A DNA stretch of 64,000 nucleotides, from assembly GCF_902706285.1 (NCBI RefSeq), contig NZ_CACSKD010000013.1, positions 62,001-126,000 of the forward strand, written 5' to 3'. The translations under genes and the position numbers were made by a program. This document shows, one piece after another, positions 55,083-64,000 of the stretch. The stretch is from Rhizobium sp. 18055 (GTDB lineage: Bacteria; Pseudomonadota; Alphaproteobacteria; Rhizobiales; Rhizobiaceae). Each line of letters starts with the position of its first letter. Position 1 is the first letter of the stretch. The notes beneath the pieces were generated by a model. The model was not told the DNA's origin, searched no databases, and was given only the letters and a program-made list of their open reading frames with translations.

Positions 55083-56123
55083 ATGGAAAACAAAGCGAAT
55101 TTCGGGGGCACGGCAACCGGGGAACCCCGGGAGCGACCGACGCTGAAGACGATTGCCTTCATGACCGGGCTCGGTATCACCACCGTATCGCGTGCCTTGA
55201 AGGATGCGCCCGATATTGGCGCCGAGACCAAGGAGCGCGTGCGCATGGTGGCGCGACAGCTCGGCTACCAGCCGAACCGTGCCGGGGTGCGCTTGCGGAC
55301 GGGCAAGACCAACGTCATCGCCCTTGTGCTGAGCATCGATGAAGAGATCATGGGCTTCAGCAGCCAGCTGGTGTTCGGCATCTCCGAGGTACTGACCGGC
55401 ACGCCCTACCACATCGTCGTCACCCCGCATTCGCACAGCAAGGATCCGATGCTGCCGGTGCGCTATATTCTCGACACCGGCTCCGCCGATGGCGTCATCA
55501 TCTCACGCATCGAGCCCGACGATCCGCGCGTGCGGTTGCTGATCGAGCGTAACATGCCCTTCGCCACGCATGGGCGAACCGATGCCGGCCAGGTCCACCC
55601 GTTCCATGACTTCGACAACGAGGCCTTTGCCCACCAGGCGGTGCAGAAACTCGTCGCCCGTGGCCGCAAACGCATCGCCCTCCTGCAGCCGCCGAGCAAG
55701 CTCACCTATTACACCCACACCCGCATCGGCTTCCAGACCGCACTCCATGACCACGGTGCCGAGGAAGTGCCGCTGCGCGTCACCATCGACACGCCGCTCG
55801 AGGAGATCCGCAACGCCGTCGAGGCGATGATGCGCTCATCGAACGCGCCTGACGGTATCGTCTGTCTGGCCGGAAGTGCCGCCATCGCCGTCAACGCCGG
55901 CATCGAGGCAGCAGGCAAGCGACTGGGCCACGACGTCGACATGGCCTCGAAGGAATCGGCGCCGATCCTCAACTGGATACGCCCCGAGATCATCACCGCC
56001 TATGAAGACGTCCGCCATGCCGGCCGCGAGATGGCGAAGGCCGTGATCGCGCGGATCGACGGGGTCGAGCCGCAGTTGCTGCAGAGCGTCAGCCAGCCGA
56101 TCTGGGCAAAGCAGGACAAGTAG
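55083..56123 (+). CDS. LacI-family transcriptional regulator
   Basis: 346 aa. N-terminal [23 protein letters not shown] with hinge helix region [15 protein letters not shown], then a periplasmic-binding-protein-like effector domain. The start has only AAAGGG directly before the ATG, so it could be shifted. Divergent from the ABC/glycosidase operon, which it probably represses until the inducing sugar enters. A strong bidirectional terminator follows. Confidence 0.94.
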   Translation: MENKANFGGTATGEPRERPTLKTIAFMTGLGITTVSRALKDAPDIGAETKERVRMVARQLGYQPNRAGVRLRTGKTNVIALVLSIDEEIMGFSSQLVFGISEVLTGTPYHIVVTPHSHSKDPMLPVRYILDTGSADGVIISRIEPDDPRVRLLIERNMPFATHGRTDAGQVHPFHDFDNEAFAHQAVQKLVARGRKRIALLQPPSKLTYYTHTRIGFQTALHDHGAEEVPLRVTIDTPLEEIRNAVEAMMRSSNAPDGIVCLAGSAAIAVNAGIEAAGKRLGHDVDMASKESAPILNWIRPEIITAYEDVRHAGREMAKAVIARIDGVEPQLLQSVSQPIWAKQDK

Positions 56124-56180
56124 GCATCAGTATTCTGGAATGCGCTCATGCGCCTGCACGCGACGCTTCACCACCTAACA

Positions 56181-56208
56181 AAACAGCCGGGCGATTGCCC
56201 GGCTGTTT
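56181..56208. terminator. Bidirectional terminator between lacI-type gene and gnd
   Basis: Perfect 12-bp stem AAACAGCCGGGC/GCCCGGCTGTTT with a GATT loop, A-rich on one side and T-rich on the other, between two convergent genes. Confidence 0.93.
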
Positions 56209-56229
56209 TCGTTTTAAATGCAGACGATC

Positions 56230-57660
56230 TTAGAAGCTTGATGCACCGCTGCCCCATGGGCCGTGGTGGAAGTCCTTGCCGTCGAGGCGATCGAAGCCGT
56301 GGGCGCCGAAGAAGTCGCGCTGCGCCTGGATCAGGTTGGCTGTGCCGCGGCCCTGACGGTAGGCGTCGAAATAGGTCAGCGCCGAGGTGAGTGCGGGAAC
56401 CGGCAGGCCGGCTGCGAGCGCCGCACCGACGACGCGGCGCAGTGCCGGCAGCGATTCCTTGACCATGTCGGAGAAGGCAGGCGTGACGATCAGGTTGGCC
56501 GCATCCGGTGCCTTGGTGAAGGCCGACGTGATCTCGTCGAGGAACTGCGAGCGGATGATGCAGCCATCGCGCCAGATCTTGGCGATTACAGGCATCGGCA
56601 GCGACCAGTTGAACTCGCGCGACGCTTCCGCCATCACCGCAAAGCCCTGCGCGTAAGCGCCGATCTTGGCCGCAAACAGCGCCAGTTCCAGATCCTTGTT
56701 GAGGTCGGCGCTGTAGGCGATCGGGAAGTTGTACTCAGGCTTGCCGAAGATCTTCTCGGCCGCCTCGCGCTCCGTCTTCATCGACGACAGGCTGCGGGCG
56801 GCAACGGCGGCTTCGATCGCGGTTGCCGGGATGCCCATGTTCTGCGCCTCGATCGCCGACCACTTGCCGGTGCCCTTCTGTCCGGCCTTGTCGAGGATCA
56901 TGTCGACCATCGCGCCGCCGGAGATCGGGTCGGTCGCAGCCAGGACCTTCTCGGAGATCTCGATCAGGTAGGAATTCAGGCGCCCCTTGTTCCACTCGCC
57001 GAAGATGCCGCTGACATCACTCGCGCTCTTGCCGAGACCGTCGCGCAGGATGCCGTAGATTTCGGCGATCATCTGCATGTCGGCATATTCGATGCCGTTG
57101 TGGATGGTCTTGACGAAGTGGCCGGCACCGTCATTGCCGAGCCATGCGACGCAAGGGTCACCCTTGTACTTGGCAGCGATCGAGGTCAGTACCTTCTCGA
57201 CGCGCTTGTAGCTGTCTTCGGTGCCGCCGACCATGATCGACGGACCATGGCGTGCACCTTCTTCGCCACCCGACACGCCCATGCCGATGAAGGTCAGGTC
57301 GGTGTCCTTGAGGCGGTCGAAGCGGGCGATCGTGTCGCGGAAATTGGCATTGCCGGCATCGATCATGATGTCGCCCTTCGACAGGTGCGGGCGCAGCAGT
57401 TCCATCTGCTGATCGACAGGCTCGCCGGCCTTGATCATGATGATGATCGGACGCGGCGGACGGATCGCCTCGACGAATTCCTCGATCGTCTTGCAGGGAA
57501 TGATCTGCTTCTTCAGATCGCCGGCGCTCTCGTAGAACTCATCGGTCTTCTCAGGCGTACGGTTGAACACCGCAATCTTGTTGCCCTTTTCCGCGATGTT
57601 GAGCGCGAGGTTGGAACCCATGACCGCAAGGCCGATCAGCCCGATTTCTGCCTTTTCCAC
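56230..57660 (-). CDS. gnd: 6-phosphogluconate dehydrogenase (decarboxylating)
   Basis: 476 aa from the GTG at 57660, chosen because GGAGA lies 7 nt upstream and the product then begins at the family start EKAEIGLIGLAVMGSNLALN. Motifs GVSGGEEGARHGPSIMVGG and KTIHNGIEYADMQMIAE hold substrate and catalytic residues; the C-terminal tail is DFHHGPWGSG. Makes ribulose 5-phosphate, CO2 and NAD(P)H in the pentose phosphate pathway. The usual length is 470-480 aa. Confidence 0.96.
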   Translation of the reverse strand: MEKAEIGLIGLAVMGSNLALNIAEKGNKIAVFNRTPEKTDEFYESAGDLKKQIIPCKTIEEFVEAIRPPRPIIIMIKAGEPVDQQMELLRPHLSKGDIMIDAGNANFRDTIARFDRLKDTDLTFIGMGVSGGEEGARHGPSIMVGGTEDSYKRVEKVLTSIAAKYKGDPCVAWLGNDGAGHFVKTIHNGIEYADMQMIAEIYGILRDGLGKSASDVSGIFGEWNKGRLNSYLIEISEKVLAATDPISGGAMVDMILDKAGQKGTGKWSAIEAQNMGIPATAIEAAVAARSLSSMKTEREAAEKIFGKPEYNFPIAYSADLNKDLELALFAAKIGAYAQGFAVMAEASREFNWSLPMPVIAKIWRDGCIIRSQFLDEITSAFTKAPDAANLIVTPAFSDMVKESLPALRRVVGAALAAGLPVPALTSALTYFDAYRQGRGTANLIQAQRDFFGAHGFDRLDGKDFHHGPWGSGASSF

Positions 57661-57893
57661 GATAGTTCTCCGGTTCGTCGATTTGGACCGGTGTTGTGGC
57701 ACTGTCTGGCCGAAACGGCAAGTTCGATTCGGCTTCACATTGGCGTCGTATTGCGGTTGGCGTGAAGTGAACCATATTGCTCAGGAAGCTCCTGGGAAGG
57801 TGGGTCTGGTGACGAAAGCACGGCAACCGGAAACGACGCACGCCGCACCTGCGACGTTACGCCGCCCGCTTTGGAGTGAAGAAGGAGGACACT

Positions 57894-58292
57894 ATGGCGA
57901 CGATGCCTGCACGGATAATTCATCGATCCATCGACAAGAACTGGCGGGATGTCTGCTCGTTTGCCGGCACACCGGAAAACATGCCGCTCTGGGCGTCGGG
58001 CCTCGCATCAGGCCTCGAAAGGAGCGGTGATGACTGGATTGCCCGAGGTGTCCTCGGAACCGTCACGGTCAGCTTCGCCCCTCACAATGAGTTTGGCGTC
58101 CTCGATCATACCGTAACCATCGCGAATGGCCTGCGGGTCTACAACGCACTCCGGATCGTGCCGAATGGCGACGGCTGCGAGATCATGTTCACCTTGCTGA
58201 GGCTGCCTGGCATGACCGACCAGCAGTTCGAAGCGGACGCTGCTCACGTTGCGCGCGATCTCGATGCTCTGAAAAAACTGATGGAAAGTTAG
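57894..58292 (+). CDS. SRPBCC family protein
   Basis: 132 aa from the ATG at 57894, with AGGAGG 7 nt upstream. Begins MATMPARIIHRSIDKNWRDV and has the strand pattern of the polyketide-cyclase/START-like fold. Function unknown. It is followed within 10 nt by a broken VOC-type frame, so the two may once have been an operon. Confidence 0.82.
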   Translation: MATMPARIIHRSIDKNWRDVCSFAGTPENMPLWASGLASGLERSGDDWIARGVLGTVTVSFAPHNEFGVLDHTVTIANGLRVYNALRIVPNGDGCEIMFTLLRLPGMTDQQFEADAAHVARDLDALKKLMES

Positions 58293-58301
58293 GAGATGCC
58301 G

Positions 58302-58427
58302 ATGACATCAACAACCGAAGACCTCCGCATCGACTATGTCGAATTCAACGTCACCGTGCTCCGGCAGAATGCTTCAATATCACCCGGAAAGGCTCCAGCT
58401 ACGAATTGGCTCTGGACGAAGTCGTAA
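58302..58427 (+). pseudogene. VOC/glyoxalase-like remnant
   Basis: A 41-codon frame with AGGAG upstream begins MTSTTEDLRIDYVEFNVT, the N-terminal strand of VOC (glyoxalase/bleomycin-resistance) proteins, which normally run to about 120 aa. After some 18 residues the similarity ends. A +1/-1 shifted frame then reads CFNITRKGSSYELALDEVV, suggesting a deletion that fused two pieces out of frame. Likely non-functional. Confidence 0.6.
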
Positions 58428-59168
58428 TCAAGCAGCAAGCGTTGCTGCCGATGAACCGGTTTCCTGCGCCATAATCAGCGCGCCGATGATGTAACCGGCG
58501 GAATCGCGCAGCGGCGACATGCGGTAGCGCGTCGGCTGCACCATCGCATCGTCCGTGCGATCATACATATGGTCACACGACTGGCCTGCAAAGCAGGCAT
58601 CGAGCAAGCCCTTCATACAGTCTCGAAACCGCTTTTCGCCGACAAACTCCATGATGTGACGGCCAATCATCTCCATCGGCTTCTTTCCGACACGGGCAGA
58701 ACACGCGGCATTGGCATAGAGATAGCGATAATCTTTCGTCACCACCGAGACGCGATCGGGCATGGCTTCCAGAATGGCGGCATTCAGGAAATTGCCGTTA
58801 TCGGTATTGGGGACATAGGCCGCTGGCGCCGAGACGCGTTCGCGGTCCAGACGCTCCAGCGGCGGCATCTGCCAGCGCGGGACGGTCGACCCCAGATACT
58901 GCTCCATCATGTAGGATAGCAGCTTCACATGCTCACGCACGGATTCGCTATCTTCGGCATACTGATCAATCAGGCACCCGACGAACTGCATCTGCATATG
59001 GGCGTAGAAAAGATTGGTGGCACGGTAACCGAGAATCGTCTCGATCAGCGCATCGATCGAGCCATCAAGGCTGCTCACGCGCGCGTCATCACCAAGCCGA
59101 ATGGCTTCGTCAATCTGCGAACATCGCAACGAGAATGCCTGAAAAAGCCCGAGCACGACACCTCCCAT
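58428..59168 (-). CDS. PAS domain-containing protein
   Basis: 246 aa. An all-helical N-terminal part (residues 1-115) with ALIETILGYRATNLFYAHMQ is followed by a PAS domain (about 128-235): AAILEAMPDRVSVVTKDYRY and YRMSPLRDSAGYIIGALIM. No kinase, cyclase or EAL domain is attached, so it is a stand-alone sensor. Signal and partner are unknown; a Cys in the PAS loop (DCMKGLLDACFAGQSC) is notable. Confidence 0.82.
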   Translation of the reverse strand: MGGVVLGLFQAFSLRCSQIDEAIRLGDDARVSSLDGSIDALIETILGYRATNLFYAHMQMQFVGCLIDQYAEDSESVREHVKLLSYMMEQYLGSTVPRWQMPPLERLDRERVSAPAAYVPNTDNGNFLNAAILEAMPDRVSVVTKDYRYLYANAACSARVGKKPMEMIGRHIMEFVGEKRFRDCMKGLLDACFAGQSCDHMYDRTDDAMVQPTRYRMSPLRDSAGYIIGALIMAQETGSSAATLAA

Positions 59169-59328
59169 GCCGATTCCCTAAGGAATTCCTTTGAGATACC
59201 GAGTATGCGTGCGGCAATTCTCACCGAACATCACTCGCCTTGTCAGAAATCGGTAACATGACGTCACTTCATGTTCAATGACGAAGAAACCTTGTTTTTC
59301 AATGACAAGATGTAGGGGCCGCCGATAT

Positions 59329-60261
59329 TTACATAACCTGGCGCTTTATTTCCCATCGATCATGATACCAAAGCCACTGTTCCGGGTACTCCCGCACCCA
59401 GCTCTCAACCTTGTCGTTCAACAATTGCGCCGTCGCCGTCATGTCGAGATTGCCGTTGGCATCGCGTGGGATATCCATGCGCGGTTCGATCTCGAGACGA
59501 TAGCGATTTCCAGGTAGCCGGATGCACCGCGCCGGATAGACATCGCAGTTGAACTGGCGGACAAGCTTGCCGAGCAGTGGATTGGTCTTGACCGGTTGAC
59601 CGAAGAATTGCGTCTTCAAACCTTTGCCGAACTTCTGATCGACCAGAACGCCGACGCCCTGCCCTGCTTCCAGCTGGCGCGCCAGCGCAAACGAGGAGCC
59701 GGCATGCGACGGCACCAGCTTGCCCATGCGGGCACTACGGAAATCGAACACCTTCTGCGCCACATAGGGATTGTTTGGCGGCCGGAACAGCACGCTGACA
59801 TAAAGGCCAAAGGCGGCACCAGCGACGGGAAGCAGCTCGAAATTGCCGGTATGGCCGGTGAAGACCATGAACGGCCGTGGATTCTCAAGAAGGTCGAGGA
59901 AAATCGGTATCCCCGACACCTCCACCCTGCCCGGCTCGCTCTGTTCCGGATCGAAATCGAACAACTGGTCGAGAAACACGTACTCGGCGGCAAGTCGGCC
60001 CATGTTCGCCCAGCTGCCAAGCGCGATCTGCTGGATTTCCTCGTCGCTCTTCTCCGGAAATGCATTGCGCAGATTGGCAAGCATCAGCTTGTGGCGCTTC
60101 ATCTTCGGGCCGAGCTTGCGCATCAGCCAGTCGATGAAGTTGATCGCCCCGTCGGCCGGAAAAATCTTCAGGAAATTCAGGAAGCCGAACATCACCTGCG
60201 CGATCAGCCACTGGCGGAAATGGTCCAGCTTCAGGACGATACGCGTGATGAAGAGCTCCAA
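59329..60261 (-). CDS. lpxXL: Lipid A 27-hydroxyoctacosanoate acyltransferase LpxXL
   Basis: 310 aa. LpxL/HtrB-type acyltransferase: one N-terminal membrane helix, then the HxxxxE site in VFTGHTGNFELLPVAG. Adds the very-long-chain 27-OH-C28 fatty acid to rhizobial lipid A from AcpXL (established for the cluster). Starts 4 nt after the dehydrogenase gene, the last gene of the acpXL cluster. Identity as LpxXL rather than LpxL rests on this gene order. Confidence 0.92.
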   Translation of the reverse strand: MELFITRIVLKLDHFRQWLIAQVMFGFLNFLKIFPADGAINFIDWLMRKLGPKMKRHKLMLANLRNAFPEKSDEEIQQIALGSWANMGRLAAEYVFLDQLFDFDPEQSEPGRVEVSGIPIFLDLLENPRPFMVFTGHTGNFELLPVAGAAFGLYVSVLFRPPNNPYVAQKVFDFRSARMGKLVPSHAGSSFALARQLEAGQGVGVLVDQKFGKGLKTQFFGQPVKTNPLLGKLVRQFNCDVYPARCIRLPGNRYRLEIEPRMDIPRDANGNLDMTATAQLLNDKVESWVREYPEQWLWYHDRWEIKRQVM

Positions 60262-60265
60262 CAGA

Positions 60266-61294
60266 TCAATCCATCTTCAGGATGATCTTGCCGAAGATCT
60301 GGCGCGATTCCATCCGCTCCAGTGCCCGATCAATCTCATCGAAGCTGACTTCCGTGTCGATGACAGGATGCACCAGGCCACGCGCCATCTTCTGCATGGC
60401 GTCCGCCATGTTTTCCATCCGGCAGCCGAACGAACCAAGCAGCTTCAGTTGCTGCTGGAACAGCATCATCAGGTTCATGTCGGTCGAAACGCCGGAAGTG
60501 GAGCCACAGGTGACCAGGCGACCCCCGCGCTTCATGCAGAGCATCGAACCGGCCCAGGTATCCTTGCCGACATGTTCGAAAACGACATCGACGCCCTTCT
60601 TCTTGGTCAGCTTGCGCACCACGCCCTCGAAGCGGTCGGTGCGGTAGTTGATGACGTGGTCGGCGCCGAGCGCCTTGGCCTTCTCGATCTTGTCGTCGGA
60701 ACCGACGGTGGTGATCACGGTGCAGCCGATCTTCTTGGCCAGCTGGATCGCCGCCGAACCAATACCGGAGCCGCCGGCATGAACAAGGATGGTTTCACCG
60801 GGTTCCAGCTTGGCGTTGTCGAACAGCATGTGCTCGACGGTGCCGAACGTCACCGGGGCAACGGCAGCGGCAACAGCATCGACACCCGGAGGTGCAGGCA
60901 CCAGCAGGCGGGCCGGGAGGTTGACCTTCTCCTGCGCAAAGCCGTCGAGATGGAAGCCATGAACGCCGGACACGTTCTCACAGAGATTGTCGCGCCCCTC
61001 GCGGCACGGACGGCAGAGGCCGCATGTGCGCGCGCCGTAGATGGCGACAAGCTGGCCCGGCAGCACATTGGCCACACCCGGACCGATCGCTTCCACCACG
61101 CCTGATGCTTCCGCGCCGATGACCAGAGGCATCTTGCGCTTGGCAAACGCCATGCCGCGCCAGCCCCAGACGTCGATATGGTTGAGCGCGACAGCCTTGA
61201 CGCGCAGCGTCACTTCGCCGGGGCCCGGCGCATCGGGTTCGGGCAGATCGGTGATCTCAAGCTTGCGGTCGTCGATCAGTTGCAAAGCGCGCAT
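60266..61294 (-). CDS. Zinc-type alcohol dehydrogenase of the acpXL cluster
   Basis: 342 aa from the ATG at 61294 (the opening to 61483 is non-coding). MDR superfamily: GAEASGVVEAIGPGV, the four-Cys structural zinc lobe CGLCRPCREGRDNLC, and the NADP-type GGSGIGSAAIQLA. Its place between fabF1XL and lpxXL is conserved in rhizobia; a role in synthesis or modification of the 27-hydroxy-C28 chain is presumed but unproven. Confidence 0.92.
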   Translation of the reverse strand: MRALQLIDDRKLEITDLPEPDAPGPGEVTLRVKAVALNHIDVWGWRGMAFAKRKMPLVIGAEASGVVEAIGPGVANVLPGQLVAIYGARTCGLCRPCREGRDNLCENVSGVHGFHLDGFAQEKVNLPARLLVPAPPGVDAVAAAVAPVTFGTVEHMLFDNAKLEPGETILVHAGGSGIGSAAIQLAKKIGCTVITTVGSDDKIEKAKALGADHVINYRTDRFEGVVRKLTKKKGVDVVFEHVGKDTWAGSMLCMKRGGRLVTCGSTSGVSTDMNLMMLFQQQLKLLGSFGCRMENMADAMQKMARGLVHPVIDTEVSFDEIDRALERMESRQIFGKIILKMD

Positions 61295-61409
61295 GGCAAA
61301 ATCCTTCGCGGGCGCACCGGCCCTGAAGCCTATGCGCAGTTTGTGAGTGCCGCTGCGCCAGCGCACCCTGTCCGGGTGCGGGCGCAGCAATGTGAGGTCG
61401 GGGAACCGA

Positions 61410-62696
61410 TTAAGCCGGTTCGAGCGCCATGACAAGGCTGGCGTTCTGACCGCCGAAGCCGAAGGAGTTGGAAAGCACGGCATTCACCTGTGCATCGCGC
61501 TTCACATTCGGCACCACATCGACGGCGATCGTCGGATCCGGGTTGTTGTAGTTGATGGTCGGCGGCAGCGTGCCGGTCAGCATCGTCTGCAGCGAGAACA
61601 CGGCTTCGACAGCGCCTGCTGCCGTCAGCGTATGGCCGATCATCGACTTGTTCGACGACAGCGGAATGGAGGCAAGGCGCTCACCGAACACGGCCAGCAT
61701 CGATCCATATTCCATCTTGTCGTTTTCAGGCGTCGAGGTGCCATGGGCGTTGATGTAGCCGATGCCGCTCTCGTCCATGCCGGCATCCGCAAGGGCCGCG
61801 CGGATCGTCGCGATCGCGGGACCGCCATCCGGCGAGGAGCGCGTGCGGTGGAAGGAATCGGCCTTTTCGCCGGCACCCTTCATGATGCCGAGCACCTTGG
61901 CGCCGCGGGCAATCGCAGACTCCAGCGATTCCAGCACCAGCGTCGCAGCACCTTCGGCGATGACGAAGCCATCGCGATCCTTGCTGAACGGCTTGGAAGC
62001 CTTGGTCGGATTGTCGTTCTGCGTCGACAGCGCCGACAGCAGCGAGAAGCGGATCAGCGCTTCGGCACTGACCGAACCGTCCGTCGCGACCGCAAGCGCC
62101 CGCGTCGTGCGGCCCTGGCGGATCGCTTCGATGCCAAGCTGGATCGCGGTGGCGCCGGATGCACAGGCCGTCGACAGCGTCACCGGCAGGCCGCGCGTGC
62201 CGAACCGGTCGGCAAGCCGCTCTGAAATGGAGCCGAATAGCGCCGCTTCGTGGAACGAAGGATCGGGACGCTCGCGCATCGCCGCCAGGAAACGATCATA
62301 GGCATCGCCGGGATGGGAAGCTGGCGGCGAACGGTCGCCGAGTTCGAAGCGTGCGCTCCACTCGGGCTCGATTGGCGGTGCCGCCAGAAACAGCGGCCCA
62401 TTGAAATCGCCGGAGATGTCGGCATCGGCAAGCGCCTCGATGGTCGTCTCGCGTGCAAAGGCGTAGGAGCGCTCGACCGCATTCGGTGTCGGAATATCGA
62501 TGAAATCAACCGTACCGGCGATCCGCGTCGAGAGCCCGTCCGTCGGGAAACGGTTGATGTCGTGGATGCCCGACTTGCCCGAGGTCAGCGCCGCCCAGTT
62601 GTCCTTCAGACCCTGGCCGAGCGAAGTGAGAATGCCGACACCCGTGACCGCCACGATCGGGCGTCCGAGATGATCCTTGTAAGCTGAATCCGTCAT
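61410..62696 (-). CDS. Beta-ketoacyl-ACP synthase FabF1XL
   Basis: 428 aa from the ATG at 62696 (GAGGAG 8 nt upstream). Condensing enzyme with the full Cys-His-His triad: TLSTACASGATA, NAHGTSTPEND and SNKSMIGHTLTAAGA. Elongates acyl chains on AcpXL toward C28. Starts 12 nt after the end of the partner gene fabF2XL, and probably works with it. Confidence 0.94.
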   Translation of the reverse strand: MTDSAYKDHLGRPIVAVTGVGILTSLGQGLKDNWAALTSGKSGIHDINRFPTDGLSTRIAGTVDFIDIPTPNAVERSYAFARETTIEALADADISGDFNGPLFLAAPPIEPEWSARFELGDRSPPASHPGDAYDRFLAAMRERPDPSFHEAALFGSISERLADRFGTRGLPVTLSTACASGATAIQLGIEAIRQGRTTRALAVATDGSVSAEALIRFSLLSALSTQNDNPTKASKPFSKDRDGFVIAEGAATLVLESLESAIARGAKVLGIMKGAGEKADSFHRTRSSPDGGPAIATIRAALADAGMDESGIGYINAHGTSTPENDKMEYGSMLAVFGERLASIPLSSNKSMIGHTLTAAGAVEAVFSLQTMLTGTLPPTINYNNPDPTIAVDVVPNVKRDAQVNAVLSNSFGFGGQNASLVMALEPA

Positions 62697-62707
62697 GTGC
62701 CTACTCC

Positions 62708-63904
62708 TCACGCGTCCGCAGACAGAACTGCGACGCCTTCGCCACGCTGATGGCCGACTGTCGTGACGACAGCAGCCTTGGTGCCGGTGCTCATGGATTT
62801 TTCATGGCCGCCATCGAATGGCGGCACCTTGGCTTCGCTGTCGATGGCAAGCGCCGCCAGCGCCAGACCAAGCGTGAAGTGTGCCTCCAAGCCGTGACCG
62901 GTAACGCCACCGAAGCCGCGGATCGCAGCGCCCGGGAACTGATGGTCCAGCACAGCCTTTTCGCGTGCGGCAAGATCAGGCATGCCGGTCGAGCCGGAGA
63001 AGATCGCCGTGCTCTCGGCTGGCAGCCCATGCGCCGGCTCGAGCAGCCGCTCCAGACGCTTTTCGAGATTGCCGGCACCACGATTGCCGCGGTCGCCTTC
63101 GATCGACGACATCGTCGAATAGATATGCGCGCCGCGGGCTTCGGCATGGGCACGCGATTCCAGCACGAGGAATGCACCGAGCGAACCGCTGGTAATGCCG
63201 CCGACATCGCGCGACCACAAAGGCTGCCAGTCGCCACGCGAGTGCGAGCCGATCGCTTCGAACAGCAACACCATGTCGAGCCGCTCGGCCGAAAACGCAC
63301 CGCCAACCAGCGCATGCGAGGATTCGCCCGACTTGATACGGTGGAATGCGGTTTCGACCGCCGAAATACCCGCCGACTCTTCGCCCATGAAGGTGCGCGA
63401 GGAACCGGTGACCTTGTGGACGATCGAGATGTTGCCGGCGAGCAGGTTGGAGAGCTGCGCCAGGAACAGCGTCGGGCGAAGCTCGGTGGTCAGCTTCTCG
63501 TTCAGGAGAACTTCGCGGTCGTTGCGCTTCAGGCCTTCATCGACGATCAGCGTATCGACATTGATGTCGCGCTCGCCGCCGCCGGCTGCCACGATCATGT
63601 CCATCGTGCCGCAGGCTTCGAGATCCTCTTTCAGGCCGGCATCGTCGAGCGCCAGGCCGGCTGCGAACACGCCGATACGCTGCCAGTTTTCCATCTGCCG
63701 CTGGTCGCCACGCTTGGTGATCTGCTGCGACCAATCCACCTCGGGGAGCGGGTGGATCGGATACGGCTTGAACTTCTCGGTCTCGACGACCGTCTTCGGT
63801 GCTTCGGCGGCGGTGAGCAGCGCAATATGCGGCTCCTTTCCGACGCCCTGGCAGGTCACGATACCGACGCCCGTGATGACGACATCATTCTGAGCCTTGC
63901 TCAT
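62708..63904 (-). CDS. Ketosynthase-like FabF2XL lacking active-site residues
   Basis: 398 aa with the thiolase-fold layout of FabF, but the position of the catalytic Cys reads VTGSSRTFMGEESAG with no Cys, and the first His is lost (AIFSGSTGMPDLAA). Only the second His remains, in GVTGHGLEAHF. By analogy with KS-beta/chain-length factors of type II polyketide systems it may set chain length while FabF1XL does the chemistry (inference). Overlaps fabZXL by 3 nt. Confidence 0.92.
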   Translation of the reverse strand: MSKAQNDVVITGVGIVTCQGVGKEPHIALLTAAEAPKTVVETEKFKPYPIHPLPEVDWSQQITKRGDQRQMENWQRIGVFAAGLALDDAGLKEDLEACGTMDMIVAAGGGERDINVDTLIVDEGLKRNDREVLLNEKLTTELRPTLFLAQLSNLLAGNISIVHKVTGSSRTFMGEESAGISAVETAFHRIKSGESSHALVGGAFSAERLDMVLLFEAIGSHSRGDWQPLWSRDVGGITSGSLGAFLVLESRAHAEARGAHIYSTMSSIEGDRGNRGAGNLEKRLERLLEPAHGLPAESTAIFSGSTGMPDLAAREKAVLDHQFPGAAIRGFGGVTGHGLEAHFTLGLALAALAIDSEAKVPPFDGGHEKSMSTGTKAAVVTTVGHQRGEGVAVLSADA

Positions 63905-64000
63905 CCATTCACTCCCTGCGCAGCGATCGCATCCATAAGGCCGATCTCACTTGCGCGCTTCTTGACGATATCGCCGAGCGGCACTTCGCTGAACGGCATG
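63901..64000 (-). CDS. 3-hydroxyacyl-ACP dehydratase FabZXL (3' end only)
   Basis: The frame at the right edge ends MPFSEVPLGDIVKKRASEIG followed by LMDAIAAQGVNG and a TGA overlapping the fabF2XL start. These 32 residues fit the C-terminus expected of the dehydratase in this cluster. The start, and acpXL itself, lie outside the window; the call rests mainly on gene order. Confidence 0.75.
   Translation of the reverse strand, partial: MPFSEVPLGDIVKKRASEIGLMDAIAAQGVNG

Overview
The window looks like about 64 kb of chromosome from a member of the Rhizobiaceae (Rhizobium/Agrobacterium-like alphaproteobacterium). The reasons are its high GC with rhizobial codon use, a vitamin B12 pair next to a DUF1289 protein, a Zur-type zinc regulon, UvrB with long terminal extensions, and above all the very-long-chain fatty acid cluster for lipid A (fabZXL-fabF2XL-fabF1XL-adh-lpxXL) at the right edge. 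No rRNA, tRNA, CRISPR array, integrase or transposase was recognised.

Left part (1-16 kb): the tail of a 3-hydroxyisobutyrate dehydrogenase-like gene, an Lrp/AsnC regulator, a UDG-family glycosylase, an SNase-like nuclease, a membrane histidine kinase, an AT-richer orphan membrane protein, dgkA, divergent cobT and cobS, a DUF1289/aspartic protease pair, an amidohydrolase/gamma-glutamyltransferase pair, an ABC-2 exporter and an extensin-like cell-wall protein. Middle (16-31 kb): an Abhydrolase_9-type membrane hydrolase, a Cache-type chemoreceptor, a nucleotide cyclase, a thioesterase, an SRPBCC/ArsR pair, a secreted DUF1800/DUF1501 pair, an MFS transporter and uvrB.

Accessory island (about 31.0-33.9 kb): immediately after uvrB lie a ParD/ParE-like toxin-antitoxin module, a second degenerate copy of the uvrB 3' end, and a low-GC two-gene unit on the minus strand encoding a ParA/MinD-like ATPase and a SIR2-like NAD-binding protein only 3 nt apart. 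This unit is the best candidate in the window for an uncharacterised defence-like system.

Right part (34-64 kb): cspA, dusA, an FAH-family hydrolase and a gamma-carbonic anhydrase. They are followed by a zinc-uptake regulon (znuC-znuB-zur, divergent znuA, zigA and a tiny CxCxxC protein) with three Zur-box-like palindromes. Next is a carbohydrate operon of about 12 kb (ABC importer, GH2 beta-mannosidase-like enzyme, sugar isomerase, MocA-type dehydrogenase, aldo/keto reductase, GH43), with a divergent LacI regulator and a nested palindromic operator candidate between them. The window ends with gnd, an SRPBCC protein, a VOC remnant, a PAS protein and the lipid A acyl-chain cluster. FabF2XL in that cluster has lost the usual ketosynthase Cys and first His, as in a chain-length-factor subunit.
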